64,000 nt of DNA. Source: Echinococcus granulosus (taxonomy: Eukaryota; Platyhelminthes; Cestoda; Cyclophyllidea; Taeniidae). Made by a program: the position numbers and the translations under genes. The stretch spans positions 718,250 to 782,249 of the forward strand of contig NW_020170384.1 of the NCBI RefSeq assembly GCF_000524195.1, given 5' to 3'. This document shows positions 13,243 through 27,400 of the stretch, one piece after another (positions within the stretch are counted from its first letter, which is position 1; each line of letters begins with the position of its first letter). The notes beneath the pieces were generated by a model. It saw only the letters and a list, made by a program, of their open reading frames with translations. It searched no databases and was not told where the DNA came from.

Positions 13243-16200
13243 TGACTCTGTATGTTCCGGCCGCCATACAATTGGTTGGGATGGTGTATTACAATGTGGA
13301 GTAATTTTACCTCTTCCAACTTTGGCAGTAGCTTAAGTGATGCCATTGCGATAATACAACAAAGAGTCTAAAACATGCGCAAACTTCAGAAGTTGTCCAT
13401 CGACGGGGTGTTCTGCCTTGTCCAAAATCAACTTGGCTTGTAAATTACGGTGAAGATTAGCAAGTCTCCCCATAAATTCGTCATGGCAGGACTGGGGGTC
13501 GTTTAATGCCACAATTGTTTAACACGCAAGATCCGCGCCCATAATAGTATCAAAGATTACCATCTTAAAAGACCTGCCTGATTTCGTTTTGAGAATCATT
13601 CAACTGTAATGTAGGTTTATGCTCTTTATCAGTGTCTATTGACTTCCCTTGTCAAATTTTTACTTGCGATTTTTTGTGAGCAGAAATGATAAACATGGCT
13701 ACCACTTTGCTAAAAACGCTTCAACAGTATGTTAAATTTCAATTACAATTTTGAGTCACGCAAACCGGCCTAAAAAGTGCTGCAAAGGATTCCTCAGTAC
13801 GCGCACAACGAGGACAGTTTTAGAGTTTCTATTTTTGAGTGGGTGGATAAGATTCACTTAAGTGGGAAGGAAAATTGCTTGTGGTAAGCTCTACCTATCA
13901 AATAGTATCCACTCACACCTGAGGAATGGAATACTCTTAATCTTGGGAATTCATTGAGGAGTTATATATAATTCACTTACTTGAATCGCTTGTTTATAGT
14001 ATACTAATTTAGGACATATACCCTACCAAATTCAAAGCAGTCTTCCATAAAATTTTTCTACCTCTAAGGAGGCTTCGGACACACCTAATAAAAATCAAGT
14101 AAACTAAGGCCAGTTTCACTTGCCATAAGTTGCGCAATTCATCTTTATTGTCTTTTAATTCCTTTCCCTACCTTCTCATTGAGACAAAAATTTGCAGTTT
14201 TCCCTTTACAGCACCATATTTTTTGCCTTTTTTGCCAGGCACAATCTTGTATTAAAGGCATTTATACTGACTAGATTGGTAGCAATCGTCTTTCACAGGT
14301 ATTTATCTAAGCTATTTTTGTTATTTTTCGCTGTCACCACTACCCATACTTGACTTTTTCTTAAAGCTCTCTAGCATCTCTGCTTACAGTACGAAGGGAC
14401 AGATAATTTGGTCCTCCTTCCAGGCAAGCCTACTGCACCTCCGTCTATTCTAAAATTAGGTCCTTTTTATTAACCATTTACGGGCTTGCCCAACAGTAAT
14501 AACAGTAATTATCTCATCCAGATGACTGAATAAATTTTACAATCAGGTTTAATGCATCTCCTTTATGTATACCATTCCTCCGACGGCACTTTGGTGGGAG
14601 AACACTACCATTACAGCGTACCAACTTTTGCTTAACGATAAATAAACGGTCTTCTTCCTTGGATTAAATTCTTTTCTGAGGCAAAGCCAACAAATCATTA
14701 AATATGATATCCAATTTTTAATTAAGCTAATTCACAATGAAATTTTCCAATTCTTTACCCATTCATCGACAATTTCAAATATTTCTGCGATCTTGACGAT
14801 TTCACTGCAATAAAAGAATGCAGACTTAATGGCAATTGGACGTCTCGCTTTATGGTACGGCTATTCCAATAACTTGTAATTACGAAGGACGAACATCAGG
14901 CTACCTGCACAAAGTAGAAATAAATGCACGGTAGCGCCAATAAGGTACACCTTCATACCTAGGAATGTTATCAGCTATGCTGTTTGTCTTCTTAATGCCA
15001 ACGCTGGGAGAGGTAAATTTGGCCTCCTCTGCACGAATTTGCAGAGCAAAGTTTTCTGTTTAAATGTTGACTACCCATTAATGTAATTTTGTGTGTACTT
15101 TTAGCAGGCTCGAAAATTTCCCCGCGTTTATCGGTTACAAACAGAAAAATCCCACAACTTTTTGATGCCAATTATTAAACACGGCCTTGTTAAACAAAAG
15201 GGGTGAATGTATTTGCCTAATCTTATGTTGATTACATAGAAACTAATCCTCCCCCATGCACCCTTTTCCCACCAACACTTTTCCACCCCTGAGAAGATAT
15301 CTAGGGCCGTTTCTATAATAATTTTACCAGAATCGCACCTCCTTGATTCAGTGTTGTTCATGCCACCTTAGAGAGATACAGGCTACGTTGACCTCTATTT
15401 GAAAGGCCAACTTTTGAAATTACTCTGTACACACTCGGTGGAGCCTCCTTTGGTTTTTAAAATTGTGTATAAAACTTTTTTACGAACCATTTTGCAGGTA
15501 AGAAAAGCCCTGTTGTGGTCAGGCGATCCGACTGATCCTAATGTTTTATGCAACAGTAAATTGCCCAAAAATGGAAACAAAAAATACACAGAATCCTAAA
15601 AGTTCTGTTTTATGGTAATCTTTCCCGTTGCTTTTGACATGCGACCCTGGAGCAAGTTCCCTTGGAGTTTAGAACACGATTTTATAAAAAGGCATCAACA
15701 ATGGTATTTCCTCAAGCCGATTGCGCTGCATTTAAATGCCTTGAGCGCATGTAAGTATTTTAGTTCACTCTACTGCGATATTTGAACTCCCGGCGGAGGC
15801 TGAAGGCAGCTTAAAGTTCCACGCATCCGATGACCTGCATAGATGAACTTGCTGGTCCGCGCCACTTTGGCAGAGTTTTAGCGTTCAGCCTCCTAATTGT
15901 CACTTTGTTGCTCGGCTTCCGCTTTTATTGCCTGATCTCACCTACTCACTAAAAAACCGCAACCCTTTCATACCTTTAGCGGTAAATAAGACTGAAAAAA
16001 TAACAATTTGTGCCATTCCAATATAGTTAGTACGTGGCAGATTTTGGTCAAAGTATCCACTATTTTTTGTGGCAACTTTGAAATAGCAACGGTGCACAGC
16101 ATTATCCGCAAATAAAAGAGCTGTTTTTTTTATTTCTTTGGGTTCCCTTTCTATTTTGAATCCTGTATCCACAGAATTTGGTGGTTTTTTTATCCAGGAG

Positions 16201-18593
16201 AGGACGGTTAATGAAAATTCTACATTTATGATTGAATCCCATGATTTGCTGGCCAGAAAATTGAATAAAAAATTTCTTTTTAAGTATAAAAGGGGGAAAA
16301 AAGTTTCCTTATTATCGGACGTTCCTTGAATAGAATCGGTTGAAGTGAAACGCATCACTACTATGCATTGTCATTAGGAGTGTGCGAATGACATTGCTGC
16401 TGAGAGGAGACTTTCTATCGCTAAACAGTGAGGGTAGAAGGTTGTCTTTCTGCCAAAAGTCCCTTTGCTAAAATAGGGAGAAAACAAATCCTCACACATC
16501 TGTAACCTGATGCGACTGGCAAATTTACCTCAGTTCGGAAAAGTCACTTATCAGATTTTTCATGTCCTCATCGCAATTCCACCTGTTTAAAGGACTGTGA
16601 TTTGCTATCATTAAGCGGAGAAACTTTTTATCAGGAATAGGGGATTTTTCCCTAACACGAAGTGCAGCCTGTTTTGTCCCAGTCGCCTGGCATCCACTGA
16701 AGGAAGATTTGAAGGCTAACGAAAAACTGAGACCTTTACAACAACTTTTCGCGTTGCAACCCTTTGTATACTCGTACATCTACCTCAAGGAAACTGTCTG
16801 ACACGATTTGAAAAGCTAAGAAAAGTGTACTGTCGAAGCTGAGGAACTCGAGGTGTAAAAATGCGAACGTTTGGCATGCTTAGGGTGGAGAAAGTGACCC
16901 GCTGCGTTTACGACAGCCGCCACGTTACAGCGTCTGAGTTCTAGCCCATTCACAACACAAATTTTCAATAGAGGCGTCATTGTTTTGAATCACCTGGGAG
17001 CCGCCCTGTGGAAATGTCGATGTACTTTTTTTACAAAACTGGTTGTTTTAGCAGTTACATGTTATAGGAGAATATACACATCGTAGATATTGAAAAGTGA
17101 TAATGTAAAATTTCCAAATACTAGGTAATTTAGAGAATCACTGGTATCTTTTGTCGTAATAACTTTAGAACAGAAGGAAAATATCCCATTTACGAGGTTG
17201 TTGAAGACATGTAAAAAACATAAAGTTAAACACTCGTTTGTACTGCAACAGCAAATAGAGACGTTGGTTTGAAGACAAATAAAATACAAGTACCGTTTTA
17301 AATGGATGTTTAGCCAAGACAAACGTAAGTGTGTACAGACATAAGCACCCCCTAAATTAGGAGAAGTGGAAAGGTCTCAAGATTACTCCGTGCACATGGG
17401 CCAATTGATGTACATGGAAGGTAAAAGATTCATCCATCCCCTTACCCAATTGAATATTTTCGTTTTAGTGAAGTTATTGCCCATTCTAAGAAGTGTGGTT
17501 GTAGCTTCCACACAAATTCCTCTGGAATGTGGCACTTTCTCCGATTTTAAAGACCAAAGCCATTTTTTTAACTTTTACTGCATTTAAAATTTTTAAAATA
17601 TATTTTAGACATAATTTAAAACTTTGATTGCAAATAACTTAGTGAGAGCGAACTTAAGTGAGTGCAGGGAAAAAAATATAAAACACACTTTTGATCCATT
17701 TAATAGGGATCTGTTGATAGTGTCCACGACTCAGGGCAATTACGCTATGCTCTACTCGATGTTATCAGTAAATCACGATACCTCCTCTTGACGTGAGACC
17801 TTTCTGGCAGGGTGATAGTTCATTCAGGTTATCTGCTGGAGTCGTAAGTGCCAAAAAAGGGCGCCATTTACAGATCCCATAGGACTCCTGGATTTTTTGA
17901 AGGAACAAACAACATTCCAGTTAGAGTACTTCATACGTCCTAGAGTTAGTTTACCATAAAAGAAGGAAGAACGCGATATTGTAATTTAGATGGGGTAAGG
18001 TGAAAAAAAACATTGGCCAAGTTCGAATTTTTCTCAGTTTCATCAAGTAAAATCTACCATGTTCCAATTGTGATTTGATTCAATTCCTTGACAGTCCACT
18101 AAAGTGGCATTTACTTTCTAGTATTTCTGATGCTTGCGAATTTCAACGGTCTTGGAAGCATCCAATTTAAGTGAGCTTAATGTTCTAATGCAAAGTCGCT
18201 TCCAACAATAAGTTTACCACTTTCCAGACAGTTACTAGGGCTACGTGATTTCTCGGACATTGCTTCTTTCACTTATAACTACTGCAATCTTCATGTTCGC
18301 TAAGCATTATTTTTTGCTAGAAATGTAATTTGATGGGAATTATTTTATAAGGCTTCAATTGCGAATTGAATTTAGCCTGCTAATTACACATTTAGGACCC
18401 AACACCGCCTCTGATGTTCGTTCCAGATCATAATGTGTTTTATTGGCAGTTTTTGCTCAGTTGGAGGGCTATTCAGCCAGATTTTGAGGAAATAGAAGTG
18501 AGATAAAATGCCGCGTTCCTTTGAAAAGAGGTAGATTCTACGACTGTAGCTCGAGCTAGCAATCGGACCTATCAGATAACAGATCCCACTTAC
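13243..18593. other. No gene recognised
   Basis: AT-rich sequence. A strong-looking donor, CAG|GTAAGA, at 15497-15502 (+) follows about 30 open codons, but no matching acceptor or homology was found. A G/C-richer patch at 16860-17020 has no coding signal. Confidence 0.45.
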
Positions 18594-18898
18594 CGACTGC
18601 GACAGTGGTGGAGACGGTTTTGAAGTAGAAACCGTTTGCAGAAAGATGAGTCGTCCAGTTGGCGGTGTGCATGCGTGGGTGCGCGTATCGAGTGCTGACG
18701 CGCCGATTGGTGCCCTGCAGCACGGTGAGTCATGCCACTGGCAGGGCTGGTGATGCTGCTGCTGCTGCCGTCGCTTCGTGTGCGATGCTACTCTCCCGTG
18801 TCTCTTGCCGGGGCGTTGGTGGCAGCGCCGGAGATGGCAATGCTACACCCCAGCAGCTTCAACTAAGCCCTTCTCGAATGAGGCTAATGGGGCCTTAA
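18594..18898 (-). other. GC-rich island with a candidate minus-strand exon
   Basis: The island stands out from its AT-rich surroundings and carries CTG/GCC-type trinucleotide runs near 18750-18765. On the minus strand it ends at a strong donor, CAGTCG|GTAAGTGGGA (exon boundary 18594). An acceptor, GTGCTGCAG, before 18714 would define a 121-base exon, open in a frame that contains NWTTHLSANGFYFKTV. All three minus-strand frames are open between 18594 and 18714, so the coding frame is not decided. It might instead be a 5' noncoding exon or promoter island. Confidence 0.3.
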
Positions 18899-21247
18899 GT
18901 TGAGGAGTTGGGCGTGGAACTATAGTAACTTGGCATCATTTATTCTGGAAATTTGGTCAATGCATACTTTGCCACGAAATTATTGACATCTTTGTGCTTT
19001 TAATCGGACAAATTGGGGAAACATGTTCAAAGCCTAAAAGGCCAATTCCTGAAACATAAAACTATCATCGTTAATCAAACATTTAAGTGGAAAATTTCGA
19101 AAATAATCAGTCATTGGTTTATCTTCTGACAAAATAACTAAACTCTCTGAGCCCAGTAGCAGCAGTGGCAGCATCTAAAGGGCCTTCAGCTTGTAAATAT
19201 GTACAGGTATTTGTTATCATCAAACAAGATTGGCAGGCAATAAAGTTACAGTGAGTGTATTGTTTGCTGTCAATTGTATGTCATCAATATAACAACAATT
19301 TGCGGAGAACAGTAGCAGTTATGCGGAGTTTTGAGTGGTATAACACATTGGGATTGCCTCCATCATACGATAATGCGTTTTAAGAGTAGAGTAAGTCCAA
19401 AATATTTGATTTCTTTTGAAGATTAGTAGGTTGCTTGTTTGATGGGAAAAGAAATACTAAACCTCGACTTTACATTTTGGGTTTGAAATTTGATATTGTA
19501 ATATTACTGTAATAGTTCAAATTTGCAGGAATCTCTTTCTTGCATGCAAGAAGCTTTCAAGACATTTAGATCTGTACAAACTGTGTGGTTCTGTGTGGAT
19601 GCAAATATGATATCAATAAGCTTTCTCCATTGGTATAATCGTAAACACTTATGCTATTTGCTTGGCGAAAACGTCCTCTGCTGCGGAAAATTACATACTC
19701 AACCTTAGACTTGTGGTTGCGGAAGTGCAGAACTCTGGATGTGGCATTGTAAATATACTAACTTATGAAAGGGAATTATTTCACCGCAGATTGCGTTAAC
19801 GGTGTTGCAATTACTGCATGAATAGTAAAGCGAACAAAGCCGTGGGCCAAAACGACCAAACTGCTTTAAAGGGCGCTTCGAAGACATTTAGTATGCTATC
19901 AGAAAAATGGTTAAAACCGGAGAAGTGATGATATGCTCTCCTTGAAGTGTTTTAATGGTATGAACTCTCATTAGATCGCATTCACAAATAGCTTTGAAGG
20001 GTAGATAAAGCGTTTCACCAAAAAATACTCTGCTTGGAGTGGGGATTTAAGCTAATAAATGTGAAAAGGTAAAACATTTTATAAGTTTTCTTTGTCAGCT
20101 TGAATTCATCTTCCAGCGAAATTACTACATTTGAATGATAGGGCCTTTTGGAGCGCTTCGGTGGACGTCACCGTCACTACACAAAAAGAGCTTTTGATTT
20201 GCTGAATTCGGTCTGATGGCATCCATTTTGCAACTTATATTTGAATTATAGCAATTCTTTTGTAAAAAAAAACTTTGAAATGAAGCTTTGGATGATTAAT
20301 TTCAATTAATGGCCTATGGAGCTCCCAGCGAAGAGTCGCAATTATGTGGATGTGCATCAAGATTTTTATCCTCAGCAGCACATTTACCTCACAAATGTGG
20401 CTTTATTTGTCAACTTCAAACAAAACACCGCTCAGGTAAATTTGCCATTTCTCTTGGTTAAACGACCTAACTAACTCAAACTCATGCTAAAAATAGGATT
20501 TGTTGGCTGTCTTGGCAGAAAAACCATCAGTTAGTGTATTTTTAGAAAAATAGGCAAGGATCAGACCATTATGAACTAGCCTTTTGGGTGCATTATGTAC
20601 GTGCGCAAAAGGTTGCAAGTGAATGCTGAGGGATGCAGAAGGTAAGAAAGAAAAGAAGGACTCCTATTAGGCGTAAACTATGGAAGTCGTAAGAGTTACA
20701 TCACACGACGATCGTGAATGGAGGCAAACCGACTTTAAGGTGACAGTCATAAGTGTCAGATGTTTCCATTTAAAGCAGCCTAAAACCATAATTTGCCCTC
20801 AAGCAAATTTTAGTTTTGTTACCTTAAGCATAACTGAAGGCACTCAAAAACGCAAAGCCGATACTGCTTTCATGCGTCCAGTTGAGAAATTAGCATTTTC
20901 ACATGCTTGGGGAGAGTTAATGCAGCATTTATGGCCACAGCCTTCACTTTCTACAAGTCTTTCGCAAAACGTCATTTGCAGTGCAATTAAGTAATGTCGT
21001 ATGCTAATTTGGAAAGCAAATGCGGATGCTATTTCTCCAAAACTTTAGCGGGGGAGGGTGAATGGTCATGAAGGGTCCCTCAAAGTCGGCCTCTAGTGTG
21101 TCGAGTTACCTAAGCAACCGAAACTAAAGTACCGTAGTCAGATTTATTTCCGCAGTTTTCGGGTTTAAATGACGCTATCTTTTTGTAATTTTACTGCCAC
21201 TAAATGCGTTTCTTTCTCAACTAATCCCATTGTTGTTAGTAGCAAAG
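18899..21247. other. No gene recognised
   Basis: AT-rich sequence, with short random frames only. A 104-codon plus-strand frame at 20680-20994 begins just upstream of the next entry; its composition is unremarkable and it was not accepted. Confidence 0.45.
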
Positions 21248-21418
21248 CTAACGTTGGTTCAATTCGTCTCTTTTTTGTCGAAGTAGGCCATGCAAAACAA
21301 ATTCTTCAGCGTAATTTTGTTTTATAAACCATAAAACCTGTTCCAATTCACGAATGCTAGGCTTGGATTTGATACATTCGCAAATGGTTTCGTTGGTAAG
21401 CAAATAAAATTGCGCCAT
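21248..21418 (-). CDS. Hypothetical 56-residue open frame
   Basis: A short frame that starts at an ATG with a good context (GAAAATGG) and encodes a peptide with a protein-like pattern: alternating hydrophobic and charged residues, probably helical, with IRELEQVLWFIKQNYAEEF in the middle and a charged end (RQKRDELNQR). No signal peptide or membrane segment is visible and no family is recognised. It could be a small gene, the last exon of a gene with upstream exons on the minus strand, or chance. Upstream in-frame codons extend the frame to 21517 without an ATG. Confidence 0.3.
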   Translation of the reverse strand: MAQFYLLTNETICECIKSKPSIRELEQVLWFIKQNYAEEFVLHGLLRQKRDELNQR

Positions 21419-24400
21419 TTTCCTGGAATGTTGAGGGAAAGCCAGTCTATTTTTCACTCTTTGGTTTCTTATTAGACTTTTTAATTGTAAGAAATGACAA
21501 GATGATGGGCTAGCCACTTACCTTATCTGCTAAAATTTTATTCATATCCTATTGTTGGACAGTTCCAAAAATACCTTCAAAAGCTTGAAATAAAAACAAA
21601 AAATTTTCTTTATGTACAGCCCTTTTAGAAAATTTAGACTTTTAAAACCTGCTATAAGGTGTCATGGCTTCTGGTTTAAAAACCTACATCATTCTGAGCC
21701 ATGTAACATATTTATAGTCATGCAATAAAATCTGGGGCTAAATTTTTACCTTTGCTTACACAATGAACGCAATCCGGTGAACGCCGTATGGACACATAAG
21801 TAAGATTCAATTTCCGGTGGTACTGAAACAGATGCAAGCTGGTAGTAAGATTTCTCATCTGGAAGCGTGACCAAAACCCACTAAAAATGAAGTTCAATTT
21901 CCCTCCTTTACACACCGAAGCAAGGAGAGCAGACGGTAAGTAACAACAGTCCATTTATCACTTCGCTTTCAGTGGATAATGCGCACCGCTTAATGATCAG
22001 GGATGAGGTTGATTCGTCTTAACCGATAATTTTTGATAGTCGAGACTCCTGCGTTTACTCTGGAAGAAGGCATTTCCATCCAGGCCACACAGCATCGCAT
22101 TAATGTCAAGAAAATGACCACCAAAAGGGCCTGAGTTAAAAGCAGACTTAAAAGTGAATCCACACTTAGCCCTGTTTCGATGTGTGGGAAAGCTCGCTTA
22201 AATGCAATCGCACACCATTATACGCTTTTAAAATGGCTCCACGGTGCCATAAGATTCGCATGTATTTTGTGCTTCAGAAGACAAACCGATTCTCCCAAGT
22301 TAAGCCCGCGGAGGTGTTGGTGTTCACTTTACGGAGGAAATGTTAAAGGCGCTTTTGTGCCTGTTGAATTTTCACATGAACTCTGCTTCGAGCACAACAT
22401 CGTCGGTGTTTATACTGGTGATTTTTTAAAAGTGCTGTTTTTGGTTAATTTGGCTCTGTTGTATAAACACATAATTCTAGTACTGTAACTTTACTGGTGG
22501 AAAATAGCGCCATACTTGCTGTCCATGTGTCATCGAATGGGCACAGGGTGGCCACTGTAGCCTTTTTTATCGCCTGGAGATGAACGCCTCACACCGGTCA
22601 GGTTACTAAATATGGCGCTAGTATACACAATCGAGCTAATCCTCGAAGTCAAACCTATGTCACCTCAATTAGCTATGTTATTTGATTCCATAGTAAAAAG
22701 GTAATGGTAGATAAAGTCTCCAATTTATTAGTAAATTTGATTGCCTTATCAAACTAAAGCCTTTTAGCAATAAAGGATATCTAATTTTTGACGATATTCG
22801 CCATTTTAACCATGTAGAGAGTGGGGACTTCGCTGAAGACGATGGAAGACATATTACTGGGACGGAAGATGCTTTGTCGACGTACAGAAGGGCTGAGGAG
22901 CGGCTGGCATTGCGCGGAGGCCATGCCACTCAGCAGAAATAAAAAATTGAACCTTAAGTTCCCGAAAAAACAAAACAAAGATTTTAAACAAATAACCAAA
23001 AGCATTAAAAATGCTATTGGAAGGGCCCACCTATAATAACCTTTGAATGAATGAGTAATTTTTTCTATACAAAGACGGCGTGCTGCATTCGTTTCTTTAT
23101 AAAATTACGGTAATTCACCATTAATTTGATTCGACAGTACTCCATACGCACAGAACCTTACAGAAATTGGGTAATTACTGAGATATACTCCACCTCATTT
23201 GGGTGAAGCATTTCCTTCTGACTCAGACGAAATGTGAACTTACTTCGACGACTTCTCCTATGGAGGGACATTGCCTCAACACCCCAAAGACCTCAGTCAC
23301 CTAGCTACTGGCAGTCCCATCACTCATCAATAGTAAACACTCACTCAGGACATGTTATAAACGCATTACCATTGTTTCTTCGAATTCAACCAAATGTCTA
23401 TCTCTAATTACCTTTTGCTTGAGGATAGTCCCCCCTAATTTGCATGTGAAAGAGGCCAACGTGAGACTAGCGTCTCTGCTTACAAAATGGGTACAGAATA
23501 TTACCTCGTCGTCAGATCCGACAACTTTCTAAGACTAGCATAATTATAAGCTATCGATAAATAACCGCGTAAACTGGATTAAGCTGCCACTTTACACGTA
23601 CTTGTTTTATGCCGCTAGCGCCTCTTAACGAGTGGTTTGTAGTAAGGAGCTTTGGTTAAATTCCTGTTAAAGAGGACTTAACTGGAGTAATTGCCTCGAC
23701 CTCCTTCAAAAGAGAATGTAACATAGTTCAATTAATGAGTTGCTTCATCGTTGACGCTTGCGAGAGTTCTTCCATAAGCGGATCGGCTGCAGTGTTCGGG
23801 GAGCAGTGCCAAAAGAGATACAAAATATGTGTGTCCGTGGCTATGGCAGGGGGGAGGGGTTTATGGGGTCATCGGGAGGTGAGCTAGTGCTTCCCATTCC
23901 CTACGCTCCATAAAGCAACCAAAAGGGCAGCCTATTGCAAATCCTTCGAATGCAGTAACCTCGTAAATTTAATTTTCATTCAGTGAAATATTTCCAGCCA
24001 TCCTCTTCCAATTGACGGGGAGAGGAAATGGGAGTGACCACCTTCGGGCAACTTGTCAAACGCTAGAGTAATAAAATTTCTGAATGATTTTGAAATTGCT
24101 AGAGCTACTGCACTTATTCAAATCTTTTTTTAGAAATGGCTAAGCATATTAAATCATGTAGTGGTTTTCAAAGTCATTGCATTGTCTTGGAATTATAGTA
24201 TATTTAATGATGTGATAGTAAATAAAATCCTAGGGAGACATGAAATGAGTTCCCGTAGGTGGAGTTTTACCCCACCAAAGACTAGAAATGAACCAAGCCT
24301 TTTGCATGATCAAAACTTGTTACAGATGCAGTTCAGTTTTAAAAAAAATTTGTGATATCTTCATTCTAGGAAACATTTAAGAATGTACTTGTATATAAGA

Positions 24401-27400
24401 AGGAGTTAAAAATAAAGAGGTGTTAGATACACACTATAAGGGAATCAAGGCATTTAGCTCTTTCATGCAAGTTTGGGAATAATGCATGTCTTTTGAACTA
24501 TTATCTATGAGTTTCTTGATATCACCCCTACGTGAACCCTGCAATTAGTACGTTATTTCCTCAAATTAAAAACCCACAGTACAACTGTTTTTGTAAAATT
24601 GGTACTTTCATTGGAAAAACTTCTGACCCAGACCTAAGGGCAAATCAGCAGACCTCCAAAGCTTCTCACGATCTGGTGAGATCTGTTTCTTTAAATCTGT
24701 CAAAAATTTTTACCTTACCTTTAAAACAGTCAACTTTCGAGCAACTGAAAAGTGTCACTTTTATCTTCGGACCGTAGAAGTAAGCCCGCATAGGCGGTGG
24801 TGAATCCCACAGAGTTTGTGCGTGTGAAAGCTGCTCGTTTACAGCGATAAACATCATTTTAGACCAGTGCGAGCTCTCGTTGGAAAAGTATTTGAGAAAT
24901 GCTGTTTTTACTGCCAGCGAACTTTGGCAATGTGTAAATCCATTTACACCCATAGAACAATTTTGCCATTTGAAATATATTAATTGCATTACCTTAATAA
25001 TTCATGTCAGAGTTTATCTATTCGAGGTCTCTATGCTTTATTGTACTAGCAAGAAATGATTCAATTAACACTAACATTCATTTCAAAGCTTAATCTTCCA
25101 ATCTCTTCGTAAACAGATCTGGGAGCGTCCACGAAAGTGTGGTTGGCTGGCTGGCTGGCCAATTGAGTGAGGGAATCGAGGGAGGAATAGTTACTACTGT
25201 ATTTACTGGAATGTACTTGTGCACTAACGCTAAAATTTAAATGCCTCCACTAATTATTTCCTAACGGAAACATGTTCATTTTATGTGCATAAACGCAAAT
25301 TTGGAAAGATAATTCATTAAAATGGTGCATTATTCATAGAATAGCTGTACAAAGTTCTTGAAGTAGGGATGGGCGCTTCATGTTTCCTGCAAATGGCTTT
25401 GACCTGACAGAAAAAGAATTTGTTATTTTGTATCCCTACGAAATTTCCCTGAAGACAAGATATTAGGGCAGAATATATATATTACTGATGCAGAAAAGGA
25501 CCGGCCAAAAGTACAATGGTCGTACCCTTCTGTCATCCAACAATTAAAGTGGAGAATTAAGCAATCAGAGTATAACAATTCACTGATAGTCCCATTGAAT
25601 ACAACCTAGCGTGCCGTGTTATGGTCTTCATTAATCCCTCATTCCTGCATGGTACGAAGCAGGATGTGGAGGGCACATAAATGGACCTCCTACACATGTG
25701 TCTGCCTCCCTATTTCACTCAACTTAATTGACCGACACATTTTAGGCCTCCGTATGATTTAGGCGTTACTTTGTAGCTATAAGTTAAGTCTCACTACACC
25801 AGTTTAAGTAGAAGGCTCTTATTTATAACGGAGAAGGCAAAAGTCAGTTAATTTATAAAGTTTATTATAAAAGACACATACCTGGTAGAAAGGTTTCCTT
25901 ACTTACCCTACCTCAGATGAACTAACTTAAGTTAGTTGTGTCAAAGGTCGCCTTTCAGAATCTGTTTTGCATCGGATTTCTGTTTATAAAATCACAATTG
26001 TAACAGGAAATGAAGAATTAAGCTGACAATTCATTTGTAGGTGTAAAACTTATTTAACACTCAGAATTGCACCCGTGATTATTGTCTGCAAAATTGACAA
26101 TTTCAAACTCCTCTGTCGGTCATATTTACTTAAGTTAATTAAAATAAAAAAGACTTAATTAACTATCGCTGTGATTGTAAAAGTTAATATTAGCGCTGAC
26201 ATTCGAGCCAACGCTTCACCAAATTTCCGGCCTCAATTGGTCAGGAAAAGCTTTTCATTTATATGACCCGCCTCATCCTGAGCCTCGACAGCTCTGTTGC
26301 ATAAAAGGCTAACGAAATCACTCATAAGTAGGTGCACCTGAGTCTAAATGATCACTAACCTTCCCGCGGAGTTTCCATCCGAATCACGTGCATAAATAGC
26401 TTGCAACCAAGGGAGTTGGAGATACCCGACTGATTAGGGCCACCAGAGGTGAATAGGTTGAATAGGCACAAGGAATGTGACGGATGATGCGAGGTTTGTG
26501 ATTGACTTGATTAAATAAGCTCACCAAAGTGGGTGGTGGAAGTTTCGCGGCCCCTTTTCCAGTTTACCAAGCTTGGAGACTGTTGACCGAGCGGAGGGTG
26601 GATTTTTAGGCGTAACTCGGTCTCTGACAGAAGGCCAATAGTTAGGGATAAGCTGGGTGCACAGTTATAAATGAATAATTTCATAGTCCCCCAACATGAA
26701 ACTCTTGTTGGTAAATAAATAAAATGCCGTGACCATCAAAAAGAGCTGTGCATCCCAGTGGTAGTTGCTTGGACCCATCCTTAAATTTAGTGGAAGCACA
26801 CTGCCGCCTTACGTGTGAAGATATTCGAGTGAAAGTGACCAAAATAGGCAAATGCAATTAAATTGTTATAAAAAGTCCATTGTAAGGGGCAAAATTTTTA
26901 TTTGCTAACACGATTTTTTGTTACGACTTAGTCCGGTGAAAGAAACAACGAAAAACCCTCCCAAAACAGATCAAGTTCACTTGGTCTGTTGCCACTTTTT
27001 CCACTTCGATCCTCACAAAAGAGAGACCATAGGAATGCCTTCCAATCCGGTAAATATTAAAAATGGAATTTCCACTTTACTTGAGGGCACCTTCACAGTG
27101 GCCACATTGTTTTGTGCCTTAACTAACCAACTTACTATAATGCGTCACAGCATTCGAGATGACTTACCCTCCCACTAGCTACAACTCGCCTGGCCTTATC
27201 TTACGCCGTTGAAGGATCATAAATAGAACAAAAAGAAAGTAATTCTTCTCATCATCTATTATTTGGAGTTTGTGAATAAGAAGCAAAGACGGTGAAATAA
27301 ATTGAAGGCACTGCCTCTCAAATTCCCATGTCATTCATTCAGCAAGTTTGTGTAGAGAAGAAACCAACAAGCATTTAAAAGTTGTTCGAGATCCCTCATC